A stretch of DNA of 64,000 nt. Origin: Microplitis mediator. Its lineage: Eukaryota; Arthropoda; Insecta; Hymenoptera; Braconidae. This document shows positions 11,265 through 21,059 of the stretch, one piece after another. The first letter of the stretch is position 1. Every line of letters starts with the position of its first letter. The position numbers and the translations under genes are program-made. The notes beneath the pieces are model-generated. The model saw only the letters and a list, made by a program, of their open reading frames with translations. It ran no database searches and had not been told where the DNA came from. The DNA is taken from contig NC_079976.1 of the NCBI RefSeq assembly GCF_029852145.1, positions 12,571,104-12,635,103 of the forward strand, given 5' to 3'.

Positions 11265-11850
11265 CTACTAAACAATTCATAACAGAAGAATTAGCTAATA
11301 AATTAAAATTAAAGAAAAAAATGAATCATGTTCCTATCGGCGCTCTGAATGAATTATCCACAGTTTAAAAATTTAAAGTAATTTCTACTAGATCATCTCG
11401 ATAGAATGGGTATAAAAATACTTTAAAGTTTCTCGCGGTTCCTTTTATTACCTCACTTACACCTGAGTAACAAATCGATCGCTCTAATGTTTTTATACAT
11501 TCTTACATTCGACTTGCAGACTCAGAATTTCACATACCCGCTCCAACACACCTCTTAATTAGAGCAGGAACTGCATTATCTACCCTTTGTATGGGACAAA
11601 TTCGGCTTTCTAATCAGCATCACCCAGATCTAATATTTCAAAAGACGCTATTGGGATGGGTGATCGGTGGTAGTTCGCCAATGCAATCTCAAGAGCAGCA
11701 TACCTCCAAATGTTATTTACTCAATATACAAAACGATTTATTGGGGCCGACCCGCAGGCCCAACCGATGCCCAAATCTTTTGTTTGTGCTATCAAATTAT
11801 TTGGATTTCGTAAATTGTCGATAGAACACTTTTTAGAATACTAAAAGTGC
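11265..11850 (+). pseudogene. Bel-Pao protease domain, downstream half
   Basis: Immediately outside the 4,986-bp element the protease resumes with 'QFITEELANKLKLKKK' (from 11273), then 'LADSEFHIPAPTHLLIRAG' (from 11513) and 'LIFQKTLLGWVIGG' (about 11630). In Bel-Pao pol the sequence LADP.F..P..ID.L.G followed by .Q.T.LGW...G is diagnostic of the region between protease and reverse transcriptase. There are stop codons at several sites and one apparent one-base shift relative to the part before the insertion. Similarity fades near 11850. The intact equivalent is in the young copy at 63.0-63.5 kb. Confidence 0.85.
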
Positions 11851-12004
11851 ATTTTAGACCGAATTACATTAATTTGTCTGATTCACCGTTCTAGAAAAAT
11901 TAATTACAAGTAATTTTTTATCACTTTATACTGCGAAATTGTTGACGCTGTACATTTGTTCATTTCATTTGATTTCGATAGTTGTTAATTATCAATACAT
12001 CTAT

Positions 12005-13126
12005 TGTTATGTCCAAATAATCTTTTTTTATTTTAATAATTATTTCTGAGCTCCTCTTTGCAAAGCGCGCGAAAACGCAGCGTCAGCTTTTTTTACCTTT
12101 TCATGCGGCAAAGAATAGTGGGAAGACAACTGCAATAAGTTTAACAAATAAACAATGAACTGTCGTCACTTTTCACCAATGACGATAGTTATAAATTCCC
12201 TATCAAATCGCCAAACAAGTTTATAAAAAGCCTGAGCACCCATAGCTCAGGGCTAGTCGGATCTTAAAACTTACGGTCCGCGAAGATTCGAACGTCGAAA
12301 TTTCGTGCACTCATATTACAGGAATCCGTCCTAGGCGTTGAAAAGTCAGTAAAGGATTTAAACTTTTCATTAAAAATCCACAAATATTGATGTAAAATTC
12401 GATCTGACGCAACTGTAGTAATCGTTCGTCTAGTACAATATTTGTCAGATTTAAAAATCCATCCGGTTCGATCGAATCAGTGACAAAAATTTACGTGAAT
12501 TTGTGAGTCCATCTCGAGCCGAGTTTTGCGCATAAAACCACTTTTCGGGTGTGTAAATAGGACGCATTAAATATAAATTAAAATCTGTTTAAAATATCTG
12601 ATAAGATAAATAATCTTATAATATAAATAATATAAAATTGTGAAAACTAGAGTGAGTAAGTGACATTTAGTTGAAACGTTGTAATTTGAAACATATAAAT
12701 AAAGACAAAAGTTCATCACTTCAACCTTGCGGTTTTCATTCGAGAGTAGTACATAAGGTCTTATCCTACAACCCAGCCGCGCCCACTCAACCCACATCTT
12801 AGGAGAAAGGTCAAGCGAGCTGCAACGTTCTGGAGGGGTAAAAGCTGCCGTACTAGAAGAAGTTACATCGAAAGGTAGGTGAGGAACCAATTTTTCTATC
12901 ATCATAAAATATTTTTGGCTTAAACAAGAGCACTAGTCTCTTTGGAGACGTTTGGGTTCTTAATATTCGAAAAGATCCACTATAAACAATAATATATAGG
13001 AAGATAATTTCTTCCTCGTATTCTTTATTGTTGTCCGCACCCTCCAACCCGTTTGTCCAAAATTACTATCGCTACGAAAGGGAGAAATCCCAGATAAATA
13101 ATTAAAATTAAGCGGCGGACATAACA
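12005..13126 (-). mobile_element. solo LTR, copy A of the TGTTATGTCC family
   Basis: Ends TGTTATGTCC / GGACATAACA with direct CTAT duplications at 12001-12004 and 13127-13130. It is the reverse-oriented relative of 37436-38708: shared boxes are the CGCGCGAAAACGCAGCGTCAG stretch (here 12066-12086), the CCTGAGC...GCTCAGG hairpin and ATTACTATCGCTAC. No internal coding region accompanies it, so it is a solo LTR left by recombination. The 4-bp duplication fits a Gypsy-type element better than Bel-Pao. Confidence 0.85.
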
Positions 13127-13130
13127 CTAT

Positions 13131-14290
13131 CAATCTTATTATACTTGATTGACAGAGGACTATCATTAAATCAATTTAAAATAGACGACCAACAGAGATA
13201 AGGAAATGTAGATGGCACCAATCTTCAATTTTTTTCAGGTCGATACTGCAGTCTACAATTGTAAAATTAAAATTTTTTCGCGAGATGGTGTACGTAACAG
13301 TCAGTAAGAGCCCCGATTACCATGTGAAAACGGTTTCATAGCCTCTTAAATGCAAATAACTAAAGAGTGTGCTCGGAATTTCGAAAAATTTTAAAGAGAT
13401 AATTTGTAGGAGATGAAATTATCTACAAAAAAGAGCCTTCATGAAATTTTGTAATAAGTCTGATAGTTTTTCCAAAAGGGTCAAATAATATCGAAATTAA
13501 TCGTACTTTAATTTGAAAAATCATATGAACGGGTAAATTTATCGACAAATGGTATGAGACATTTTTGTAAAGCATTTAACTTTCTATAAGAATATGTCTT
13601 AGTGTATTCGATCTATTGATCTGTTAACGAGTTATAGAAAAACTTGAATTTCGAAATAAATTTTCCTCTGTTATTCAAATAGTAAATCGAATTTTTCGAT
13701 AACTAGGTCTTTAATCAAGATAGATTTTTTTTTCTTGCGCGAAAATTTTCCTTTTGTGGTAAACTTTGACTTTATCCCCAAGTACAAAAAAAAACGAAAA
13801 ATGTAGCTCTGAAATACGCACCCTAAAATGTATGGATAATATACATATATACATGGTATATATCCATAAACATATATAATAGATTTAATAAACTGAGCAT
13901 CATAACATTTAAAATTTCAACAATTGTACCAACATGTTATTGTATCAAATCACGTAGCTTGTAGATAATAGTGCGTACATATCTACTGGGTAAATTTCTC
14001 GAGTGGAGCATGCGATACTGACATGCCGACATGTCAACAGCAACTATGCATCATCAAATGTCTCGTGCACGTTATAATAGCATCATCATCACTATTATCA
14101 TTATCATCATCGTCACAGAGATTCTACGGGTACTGATATATGTAGAATAATGATAGTAATAATGTAGTGGGTGCTTAGTGATAGAAATAGGTTGTATATC
14201 TAATACACATTTGTTCATTGAAATAATTATAGACAGGAGCATCGACTTCCTGTTCATTTACTGTTAACTCTAAATCTACTGTATGTCTGC
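13131..14290. other. AT-rich spacer, no gene seen
   Basis: Only short open stretches. About 13370-13800 resembles decayed transposon sequence (TTTCGAAAAATTT, repeated AAATCG boxes); 14085-14160 holds a run of CATCAT/TTATCAT simple sequence. Nothing is assignable. Confidence 0.4.
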
Positions 14291-15186
14291 TTCCCTGTGG
14301 AAAAGCTCTCATAAATTCTAATAAGATATTGAATATTTTTTATGAGAATCTATGAGCTTCGGAAATATCTATGAGATTTAAAAAAATTCTCATATGAATT
14401 TTTATGAGAATCTATGAGTGAAAGCTTTTGATGTTTTCCTATCATAATTTCCGTACTAGATTTTTAAAAGAATGAGTAAGATTTTTTAATTTATGAGATT
14501 TTGTGACTCGAATTCCGCCAGCGATTATGAGATTGAATAAGTACTTTCACTTCTATAAGATTGTTACAGTTTATTCTAATCTATTTTCAATAAGAATTGA
14601 TCAGGCGAATTCCAATGTTATAATACTTACAAAATCTCAATAAGATTATTTTTTTATACGAAATTTCCAGAATTTATAAGTTTTAGTAAGAGTTATCCTA
14701 GGAGATAATATCTTATTGAATATCATAAAATATTTGTCATATTTTATGAGAAAATATTCAACATGTATTTCTTCGAAATTTTATGAGACTGAATCAGGAA
14801 TCACATGGACAAATGCAGACCTTTTTCTCATAAAAATTTTATGAGAATTAGTAAGAAAATCTATAATCGAATTAACTTGTAAAAATCTAAAAGATTTAAT
14901 TTTAATTTAAAAGCTACGTGATTTTGAGTTTTTGTAAGTTTTAGTTAGAAGGCTATTACTTATAAAATATTATGGAGTACTTATGAGATTTTATAAATAA
15001 TTTCCATTCACATAAAATATTAATTTTATCAGATTCATTAAAAAATAATTGCTTAACTTCATTTTTTTTTATAAGAATTTACACCAAAAATACTAATATT
15101 ATCACTATTTCTTGTACTTTAAATATTTTAACTGTTCGGAGATGAGTGAAAATATAAGTTTTTATGTGATTTTTTACAAACCCAGT

Positions 15187-15234
15187 AATGTATCTTGCCC
15201 CATTTTTTTTTTTTTTTTGGTGCAAGATACATTA
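15187..15234. repeat. short hairpin with poly-T loop
   Basis: AATGTATCTTGC and GCAAGATACATT flank a T-rich loop. It is a small perfect inverted repeat, probably incidental or the remains of a miniature element. Confidence 0.6.
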
Positions 15235-15346
15235 TTTTTTTGTAGCGATATTGCATTTTTTTGCTTAAACAGAATAAAATTTCTCGGAACAAGTACTATT
15301 CTTTTTACGCAAGTTTTTTTGTATTCTCCGACCAAAATAACAAAAG

Positions 15347-15490
15347 TTGCTTAAGCCAAGAGAAAAAATTTCTCGGGAGAAAAGATCGATATGGAGAAAG
15401 ATAAAGTCACCGGTGTTAGGCAGCAGCAGCGGGAGTAGTTCGGTGCTCGCCACGAGATCGCGCCTACGATTTGTAGTGTCCCTGGTAAGA
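15347..15490 (+). other. possible orphan exon, unrecognised
   Basis: This short stretch stands out by higher GC and an open frame rich in Ser/Arg/Lys ('SREKRSIWRKIKS', 'GSSSGSSSVLATRSRLR'), followed by CTG|GTAAGA near 15484-15490, a plausible splice donor. No homology is recognised and no partner exon is visible before the assembly gap. It could equally be a low-complexity chance frame inside the surrounding element. Confidence 0.2.
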
Positions 15491-16103
15491 CATTTATTTC
15501 AGAAGTGTTATATTCCAAATTTCAATACGATTTTATTCGAGTACTCCTTTGTCATTTGACAGACCAACATGTACCTGTTTGGGTTGTACTATGGTATATC
15601 CCATAATACATCATGACTTTAATATTTAATATTAATGTTTACTTGAGTAATTTTTGATGAATAAATAAACGGACTCATTTCATAGATTTTTCGTGAATAG
15701 ATTGCTATAGATTTTCCGCGTAAATACTCATACAAATATTCTTGAGTATACATAATAGAAACTTTTTGAATTCATGCTAAAAAATTCAATAATTTAGCAT
15801 ATAAACCTTAATCAATACTTCAGAAATCGTCTCATACAATCTTATTCATTTCCAAAATCTACTCAATTGTAAACTTTACATTTTTCGAAAACTTATAAAT
15901 ACTTATAATCACAATATTACAGCTTCTGTTTCTTATAGATTCTGATAACTTATATGAGAATTTTAAGAAAAAAATTTTTTTGATGCACCATCGATGAGAG
16001 AATAATTGTATCAGAATTTTTGAGATTTTTCGTGGACAAATACTGATCGTTTTCTCATAGCCAATTTTTTTTATGAGATTTTATAAGACCTTTTCCACAG
16101 GGT

Positions 16104-16203
16104 NNNNNNNNNNNNNNNNNNNNNNNNNNNNNNNNNNNNNNNNNNNNNNNNNNNNNNNNNNNNNNNNNNNNNNNNNNNNNNNNNNNNNNNNNNNNNNNNN
16201 NNN
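16104..16203. other. assembly gap
   Basis: One hundred N bases of unknown true length. The upstream end of R2-group copy A and any sequence past the CCCTGTGG element are hidden here. Confidence 1.
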
Positions 16204-16205
16204 AA

Positions 16206-18059
16206 TGCCTTGGGGTCAATCGCGATACAGTGGGATGCATACAGCGTACGATGCAACTTTGGCGAACACGGTTCCACATATCATGTGGCAACGACAAACG
16301 TGTGACCGAAGTTGTACAGTACAAGCGAGGTGTCTTCCAGGGAGATTCCCTAAGCCCTCTGCTGTTTTGCATCTCACTGCTGCCGATATCTGTTGCGCTA
16401 CGCCGTACCCGTGGATACTCAGTGGGCCCACCAACTGATCGGAAATATTCGATCACCCACTTACTCTACATGGATGATCTGAAGGTATATGCTCCTGATG
16501 AGGAACACCTTCAGACAGCCTTAAACATTGTAGGGGAATATACACGGGATGTCGGCATGGCTTTTGGGTTGGACAAGTGCGCGGTCGTTAATCTGGTGAG
16601 GGGTAAGTGCTCTGATTTGCGCGAAGATATCGAGTTAGTAGATGGGAGCGTCATTGACCATCTTGACGCCGGAGAGTCGTACAAATATCTAGGGATTGAC
16701 GGGAGTCCTATGCAGGATGTCTCGAAAATCAAAACGACTCTCTGCAGCGAGTATGGGCGGAGACTCCGGAAAATCTGGTCATCAGAACTTTCCGGGAAAA
16801 ACAAAGTCTCTGCAACTAACATGCTTGCTGTCCCAGTACTACTCTACTCTTTCGGTGTCCTTAAATGGACCCGAAAAGAGCTTAGAGATCTCGATATCAA
16901 GACACGCAAAGTCATGAATATCAATCGGAGCATGCACCCTAAATCCTCAGTCACCAGATTATACCTTTCCCGGCACATCGGAGGGAGAGGTCTACAGAGC
17001 TTGGAGTGTCTACACGATCGTTTAGTTTTGGGTCTAACATACGAAGTTGTCAATTTCACAGCAGACGAGAACGACTTCCTTATGCAGATTGTTCATAGTC
17101 ATGAGAATCTGCAGAAGGGAGCGTTCTTATATAAGGCAGCAAAGTACGCGGCAAAATCCCTCGGTCTCGGAAGAGTAAACCCTCTTATTGAACTCTCTAA
17201 GGAGGAATTTAAGAGTGTCGTCAGGAATGCTGAGCAGCAAAAACTGCTCAGTACACACATGGACAAGTCCATGCACAGCGTGTTCTTTAAACACGTGCGT
17301 GAACATGGCTTGTCCACCCAGCTGACGTTTTCCTTCCTTAAGTCAGCTGGCCTGATGTCCGAGACCGAAGGATATATTTTTGCCTGCCAAGATGGTGTAA
17401 TCAATACCCTCGAATACCGTGCAAAAGTACTCCAGATGCAGCTACCCGACACATCGTGTAGGGTGTGTAAGCAACATCCTGAGACGCTTATGCATCTCTT
17501 ATCAGCATGTCCTGTGCTGGCAAGAAGTGCATACATTCAGCGTCATAATGCTGCTCTGCGAGTACTGTACTACCACCTCAGACATACGCACGGTATCGAT
17601 AAAACACCAGTGCTGCCTTATCTGCCAGGAGATATTCCGCAAGTTGTTGAGAATGACCGTTGCCGCATTTATTGGAACGTGCCATTCGCAACAACGCGGA
17701 AAATCGACCATAATAAACCTGATATTGTGCTCTTCGATAAAACCGCTCGTGACATTTATGTCATTGAGTTTTCAGCTCCTGCTGAGTATAACATTACGGT
17801 TAAAGAAGAGCACAAACACGAGATGTATCAGGATCTCCTGTTCGAAATTGGCAAACTTTACCCAGGTTACCGTGTCAAACTTGTCGTCCTCATTGTTGGC
17901 GTCCTAGGAGGGATGAAACAGTCGTTTGTGTCTGCACTAGCTAGAATACCAACTTGTTCAGCGCAAGTTGAGTTTCTGGCATCGCGGATGCAAAAGGCTG
18001 TTATTCTCGGGTCCCTCCGTCTCCTAAGGCAACGAAACTTGGCCTGCTGCGCATGCTGA
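16206..18059 (+). CDS. R2-group non-LTR retrotransposon, reverse transcriptase plus endonuclease (copy A, 5' part in gap)
   Basis: This is an uninterrupted frame of about 617 codons from the gap to a TGA at 18057-18059. It covers the second half of a reverse transcriptase: 'GVFQGDSLSPLLF', the catalytic box 'YMDDLKVYA' and 'GMAFGLDKCAVVNL', followed by a thumb-like region. Then comes a CX2CX8HX4C finger ('CRVCKQHPETLMHLLSAC', about 17455-17508) and a restriction-like endonuclease core 'KPDIVLFDKTARDIYVIEF' with PD and E residues (about 17716-17770). Finger plus PD-(D/E)XK at the C-terminus is the layout of the R2/R4/NeSL/CRE group, which cuts the target and primes cDNA synthesis from the nick. 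No 28S rRNA flank is present, so it is not an ordinary R2 insertion. It is the least damaged of three copies and the visible part has no stop. The N-terminal half is missing in the gap; copy C shows what it contains. Confidence 0.9.
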   Translation, partial: CLGVNRDTVGCIQRTMQLWRTRFHISCGNDKRVTEVVQYKRGVFQGDSLSPLLFCISLLPISVALRRTRGYSVGPPTDRKYSITHLLYMDDLKVYAPDEEHLQTALNIVGEYTRDVGMAFGLDKCAVVNLVRGKCSDLREDIELVDGSVIDHLDAGESYKYLGIDGSPMQDVSKIKTTLCSEYGRRLRKIWSSELSGKNKVSATNMLAVPVLLYSFGVLKWTRKELRDLDIKTRKVMNINRSMHPKSSVTRLYLSRHIGGRGLQSLECLHDRLVLGLTYEVVNFTADENDFLMQIVHSHENLQKGAFLYKAAKYAAKSLGLGRVNPLIELSKEEFKSVVRNAEQQKLLSTHMDKSMHSVFFKHVREHGLSTQLTFSFLKSAGLMSETEGYIFACQDGVINTLEYRAKVLQMQLPDTSCRVCKQHPETLMHLLSACPVLARSAYIQRHNAALRVLYYHLRHTHGIDKTPVLPYLPGDIPQVVENDRCRIYWNVPFATTRKIDHNKPDIVLFDKTARDIYVIEFSAPAEYNITVKEEHKHEMYQDLLFEIGKLYPGYRVKLVVLIVGVLGGMKQSFVSALARIPTCSAQVEFLASRMQKAVILGSLRLLRQRNLACCAC

Positions 18060-18190
18060 TCATCTTGTTGATGATGCATCGCAGCAGTTACGATTTGGCG
18101 CTCAGCTGAGGCCCTCGGTAGAGTCGGACTACCGGGGATATCCCCCTGAGCATTTAACTAAAAAGAAATAATAATAATAATAGTAATAAT
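18060..18190 (+). other. 3' untranslated tail of R2-group copy A
   Basis: About 110 bp of fairly GC-rich DNA with CGGTAGAGTCGGACTACCG, able to fold, then AACTAAAAAG and an (AAT)n tail. The same tail, reversed, is at 19084-19180 in copy B. Such structured 3' ends are what the reverse transcriptase recognises in the R2 group (family knowledge). Confidence 0.75.
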
Positions 18191-18472
18191 GTTTTTGATG
18201 CATTTATATACATTTATGAAACGATCAGTGTTGGTTAATTTTTCATAAAGTCACACTCAAACAATTATACAAGGCTATATAAATAAAATGAGATTCTTCA
18301 AGAGACTTGGACGCAGATTTGGGATACATGAATCAAAATAAGCTGAGTCAAGAATCCGATTGTCAAGTAAATTAACGAATCTCCTTAAGAGAGTAAAATC
18401 TTTTCTTATCCAAATTTTTTTCAATCTTGTCATTCGATTTTTTTCTTTTTGTTCATTTTTTCAATTTTAACA

Positions 18473-18740
18473 TTATTTATCCGGTCTAGAGTAAAATATA
18501 CTTGCATCAACTTTACTGATGAGCCCAGCAAGTATATTGTGGGCGATATCGTTCAAAAATAGTAAATTCAGGACTTTGATTTTATTCAATGAATGAATGT
18601 TATTATAGTGCGTTCTAATATTATTAGTCCACAGGTAATTATTAATACGATGAATATAATATAAAAAGTTAATTAACAAGATCAGGAAAGCCGTCATTCC
18701 GTTATTTAAAAAATTAATCAACACTGATCGTTTCATAAAT
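18473..18740 (-). pseudogene. 5'-end fragment of the jockey-group element
   Basis: The stretch is a relative of 29250-29398, sharing CCGTCATTCC, TTATAGTGCG and ATTATTAGTCCACAGGTAATT-type boxes. On the minus strand it reads into a short open frame that begins just after TATGAAACGATCAGTGTTG. That start box also occurs in the opposite direction at 18214-18236, so two 5' ends face each other about 500 bp apart. It is the head of the element whose body lies at 23.7-29.4 kb. Confidence 0.55.
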
Positions 18741-18774
18741 TCTCAAACAAATTATTATTATAATCATATTATCA

Positions 18775-19083
18775 ATAATAACAATTTTATAATGATAAAT
18801 GTTATTTATAGTATAATAACTGATTAAATTCAAGTTATCATGAAGGACCTTTTCCTCCACCGACCATCTTACGGTTTTAAATAAATTTAATTATTATTAT
18901 TATTTTCATTATCATTATAATTATTATTATTTTATCAATAATAACAATTTTATAATGATAAATGTAATTTATAGTATAATAACTGATTAAATTGCATTTA
19001 TCATGAAGGACCTTTTTCTCCGTCGTCCATCTTACGGTTTTAAATAAATTTAATTATTATTAATATTATTATTATTATTATTA
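18775..19083 (+). repeat. two tandem 3' ends of a non-LTR element with (ATT)n tails
   Basis: About 18775-18915 and 18935-19080 are near copies: TATCAATAATAACAATTTTA, ATAATAACTGATTAAATT, TTATCATGAAGGACCTTTT, CCATCTTACGGTTTTAAATA, then (ATT)n. Repeated 3' ends with simple tails are typical of severely 5'-truncated non-LTR insertions. They could belong to the jockey-group family, but I see no copy that joins this tail to that coding region. Confidence 0.6.
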
Positions 19084-20990
19084 TTATTTCTTTTTAGTTA
19101 AATGCTTAGGGGGTTATCCCCGGTAGTCCGACTCTACCGAGGGCCTCACCTGAGCGCCAAATCGTTACTACTGCGATGCTTCATCAACAAGATGATTTGC
19201 ATGCGCAGCAGGCCAAGTTTCGTTGCCTAAGTAGACGAAGGGATCAGAGGCTAACAGCTTTTTGCATCCGCGATGCCAGAAACTCAACTTGCGCTGAACA
19301 AGTTGGCACTCTAGCCAGTGCAGACACAAAAGACTGTTTCATCCTTCCCAGGACGCCGACAATCAGGACGACAAGTTTGACACAGTAGCCGGGGTAAAGT
19401 TTGCCAATTTCAAACAGGAGATCCTGATATGTCTGGAGTTTGTGCTCTTCTTTAACCGTAATGTTATACTCAGCAGGTGCTGTAAACTCAATGACGTAAA
19501 TGTCCCGAGCGGTTTTATCGAAGAGCACAATATCAGGTTTATTATGATCTATTTTCCACGTTGTTGCGAATGGGATGTTCCAGTAAATACGGCAACGGTC
19601 ATTCTCAACAACTTGCGGAATATCTCCTGGCAGATAAGGCAGCACTGGTGTACTAGCGATACCATGCGTATGTCTAAGGTAGTAGTAGAGTACTCGCAGA
19701 GCAGCATTATGACGCTGGATGTATGCACTTCTTGCCAGCACAGGACATGCTGACAAGAGATGCACAAGCGTCTCAGGATGTTGCTTACACACCCTACACA
19801 AAGTGTTGGGTAGCTGCATCTGGAGTACTTTAGCATGGTATTCAAGGGTGTTGATTACACCATCTTGGCAGGCAAAAATATATCCTTCGGTCTCGGGCAT
19901 CAGTACAGCTGACTTAAGGAAGGAAAACGTCAGCTGGGTGGACAAGCCATGATCACGCACGTGTTTAAAAAACACGCTGTGCATGGACTTGTCTATGTCT
20001 GTACTGAGCACTTTTTGTTGCTCAGCATTCCCGACGACCGTCTTAAATTCCTCCTTAGGGAGTTCAATAAGTGGGTTTACTCTTCCGAGACCGAGGGATT
20101 GTGCCGCGTACCTTGCTGCCGTGTATAAGAACGCTCTCATATGCCTATTCTCATGACTATAGACAATTTGTATAAGGAAGTCGTCTTCATCTGCAGTGAA
20201 ATCAACAACTTTGTATGTTAGACCCAAAACCAAACGATTATGTAGACACTCCAAGCTCTGTAGACTTCTCCCTCCGATTTGCCGGGAATGGTATAATCTG
20301 GTGACTGAGGACTTAGGGCGCATGCTCCGATTCATATTCATGACTTTGCGAGTCTTGATATCGAGGTCTCTGAGCTCTTCTGGGGCTCATTTAAGGACAC
20401 TAAAAGAGTAGAGAAGTACTGGGACAACAAGCATGCTTGTTGCGGAGACTTTGTTCTTTCCGGAAAGTTCTGATGACCAGATTTTCCGAAGTCTCCGCAC
20501 ATACTCGCTGCAGAGAGCCGTTTTGATTTTCGAGACGTCCTGCATAGGACTCTCGTCAATCCCTAGATATTTGTACGACTCTCCGGCGTCAAGATGGTCA
20601 ATGACGCTCCCATCTACCAACTCGATATCTTCCCGCAAATCATAGCACTTACTGTTCACCAGATTAACGCCCACGGTGCATGTTGTGCGGCCAGCGGAGA
20701 TTTTGTTTACTCCGTGGCGCATCGTGGACAAAATAGGTCAGCCTTCCATCCGCTGGTCTATTAATCGCACGAAAACCTTTATATTGGGCTAACTCCCTAA
20801 TGTAAAGTATACTGAGTTCAAGACGATACTGAACCCAGAAGTGCTCCCCACAACTGGGCCTTCTCGGATGAGGGCTACCCACTAGCTGGGCGGAGCACCG
20901 AGATTCCGAATTATGACGACCTTGGTGAACAACGGACTGCATTTCTCTAGAGCGATATACAGGTTCGGATGCATGCTCTCTAGAGCAATA
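19084..20990 (-). pseudogene. R2-group non-LTR retrotransposon copy B, internal deletion and stop
   Basis: Minus-strand relative of copies A and C, with its 3' tail at 19084-19240. Frame 19244-20341 carries the finger and the endonuclease core 'PDIVLFDKTARDIYVIEF'; 20387-20663 carries the RT end around 'SGKNKVSATSMLVVPVLL'. A TGA at about 20387 lies after 'YSFSVLK', where copy A has TGG; copy C carries the same stop. At about 20663 the sequence jumps from RT-region sequence to unrelated upstream sequence (20664-20990), so everything from the N-terminus through the catalytic YMDD is deleted. That upstream part may be the 5' untranslated region of the family. Confidence 0.85.
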
Positions 20991-21059
20991 TACATCCTAG
21001 CCACAGCCTTTTTTTACAACAACATCTTCGTAACTATGCTTCTCATCTCCGGCGAACAC

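Larger units (their letters stand above)
14293..16102. mobile_element. element with CCCTGTGGAAAAG ends and TATGAGA-type satellite
   Basis: CCCTGTGGAAAAG at 14293 is matched by CTTTTCCACAGGG ending at 16102. Just inside both ends, degenerate repeats of TTATGAGAATCTATGAGA-like sequence fill 14310-15080 and, inverted, 15600-16090. The middle (about 15100-15560) is unlike the flanks. The right end abuts the assembly gap, so no target duplication can be read. It is probably a non-autonomous DNA element with expanded subterminal repeats. Confidence 0.6.

Noticed and set aside
12241..12300. tRNA-like words (AGCTCAG..., GATTCGAACG)
   Set aside because: No cloverleaf fits; the words lie inside a solo LTR and pair as the CCTGAGC/GCTCAGG hairpin instead.
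16204..18190. Ordinary R2 insertion in 28S rRNA
   Set aside because: No 28S sequence flanks any of the three copies; they end in (AAT)n tracts.
20664..20942. 92-codon minus-strand frame as a separate gene
   Set aside because: It joins R2-group RT sequence through a deletion and is best read as the upstream part of copy B.
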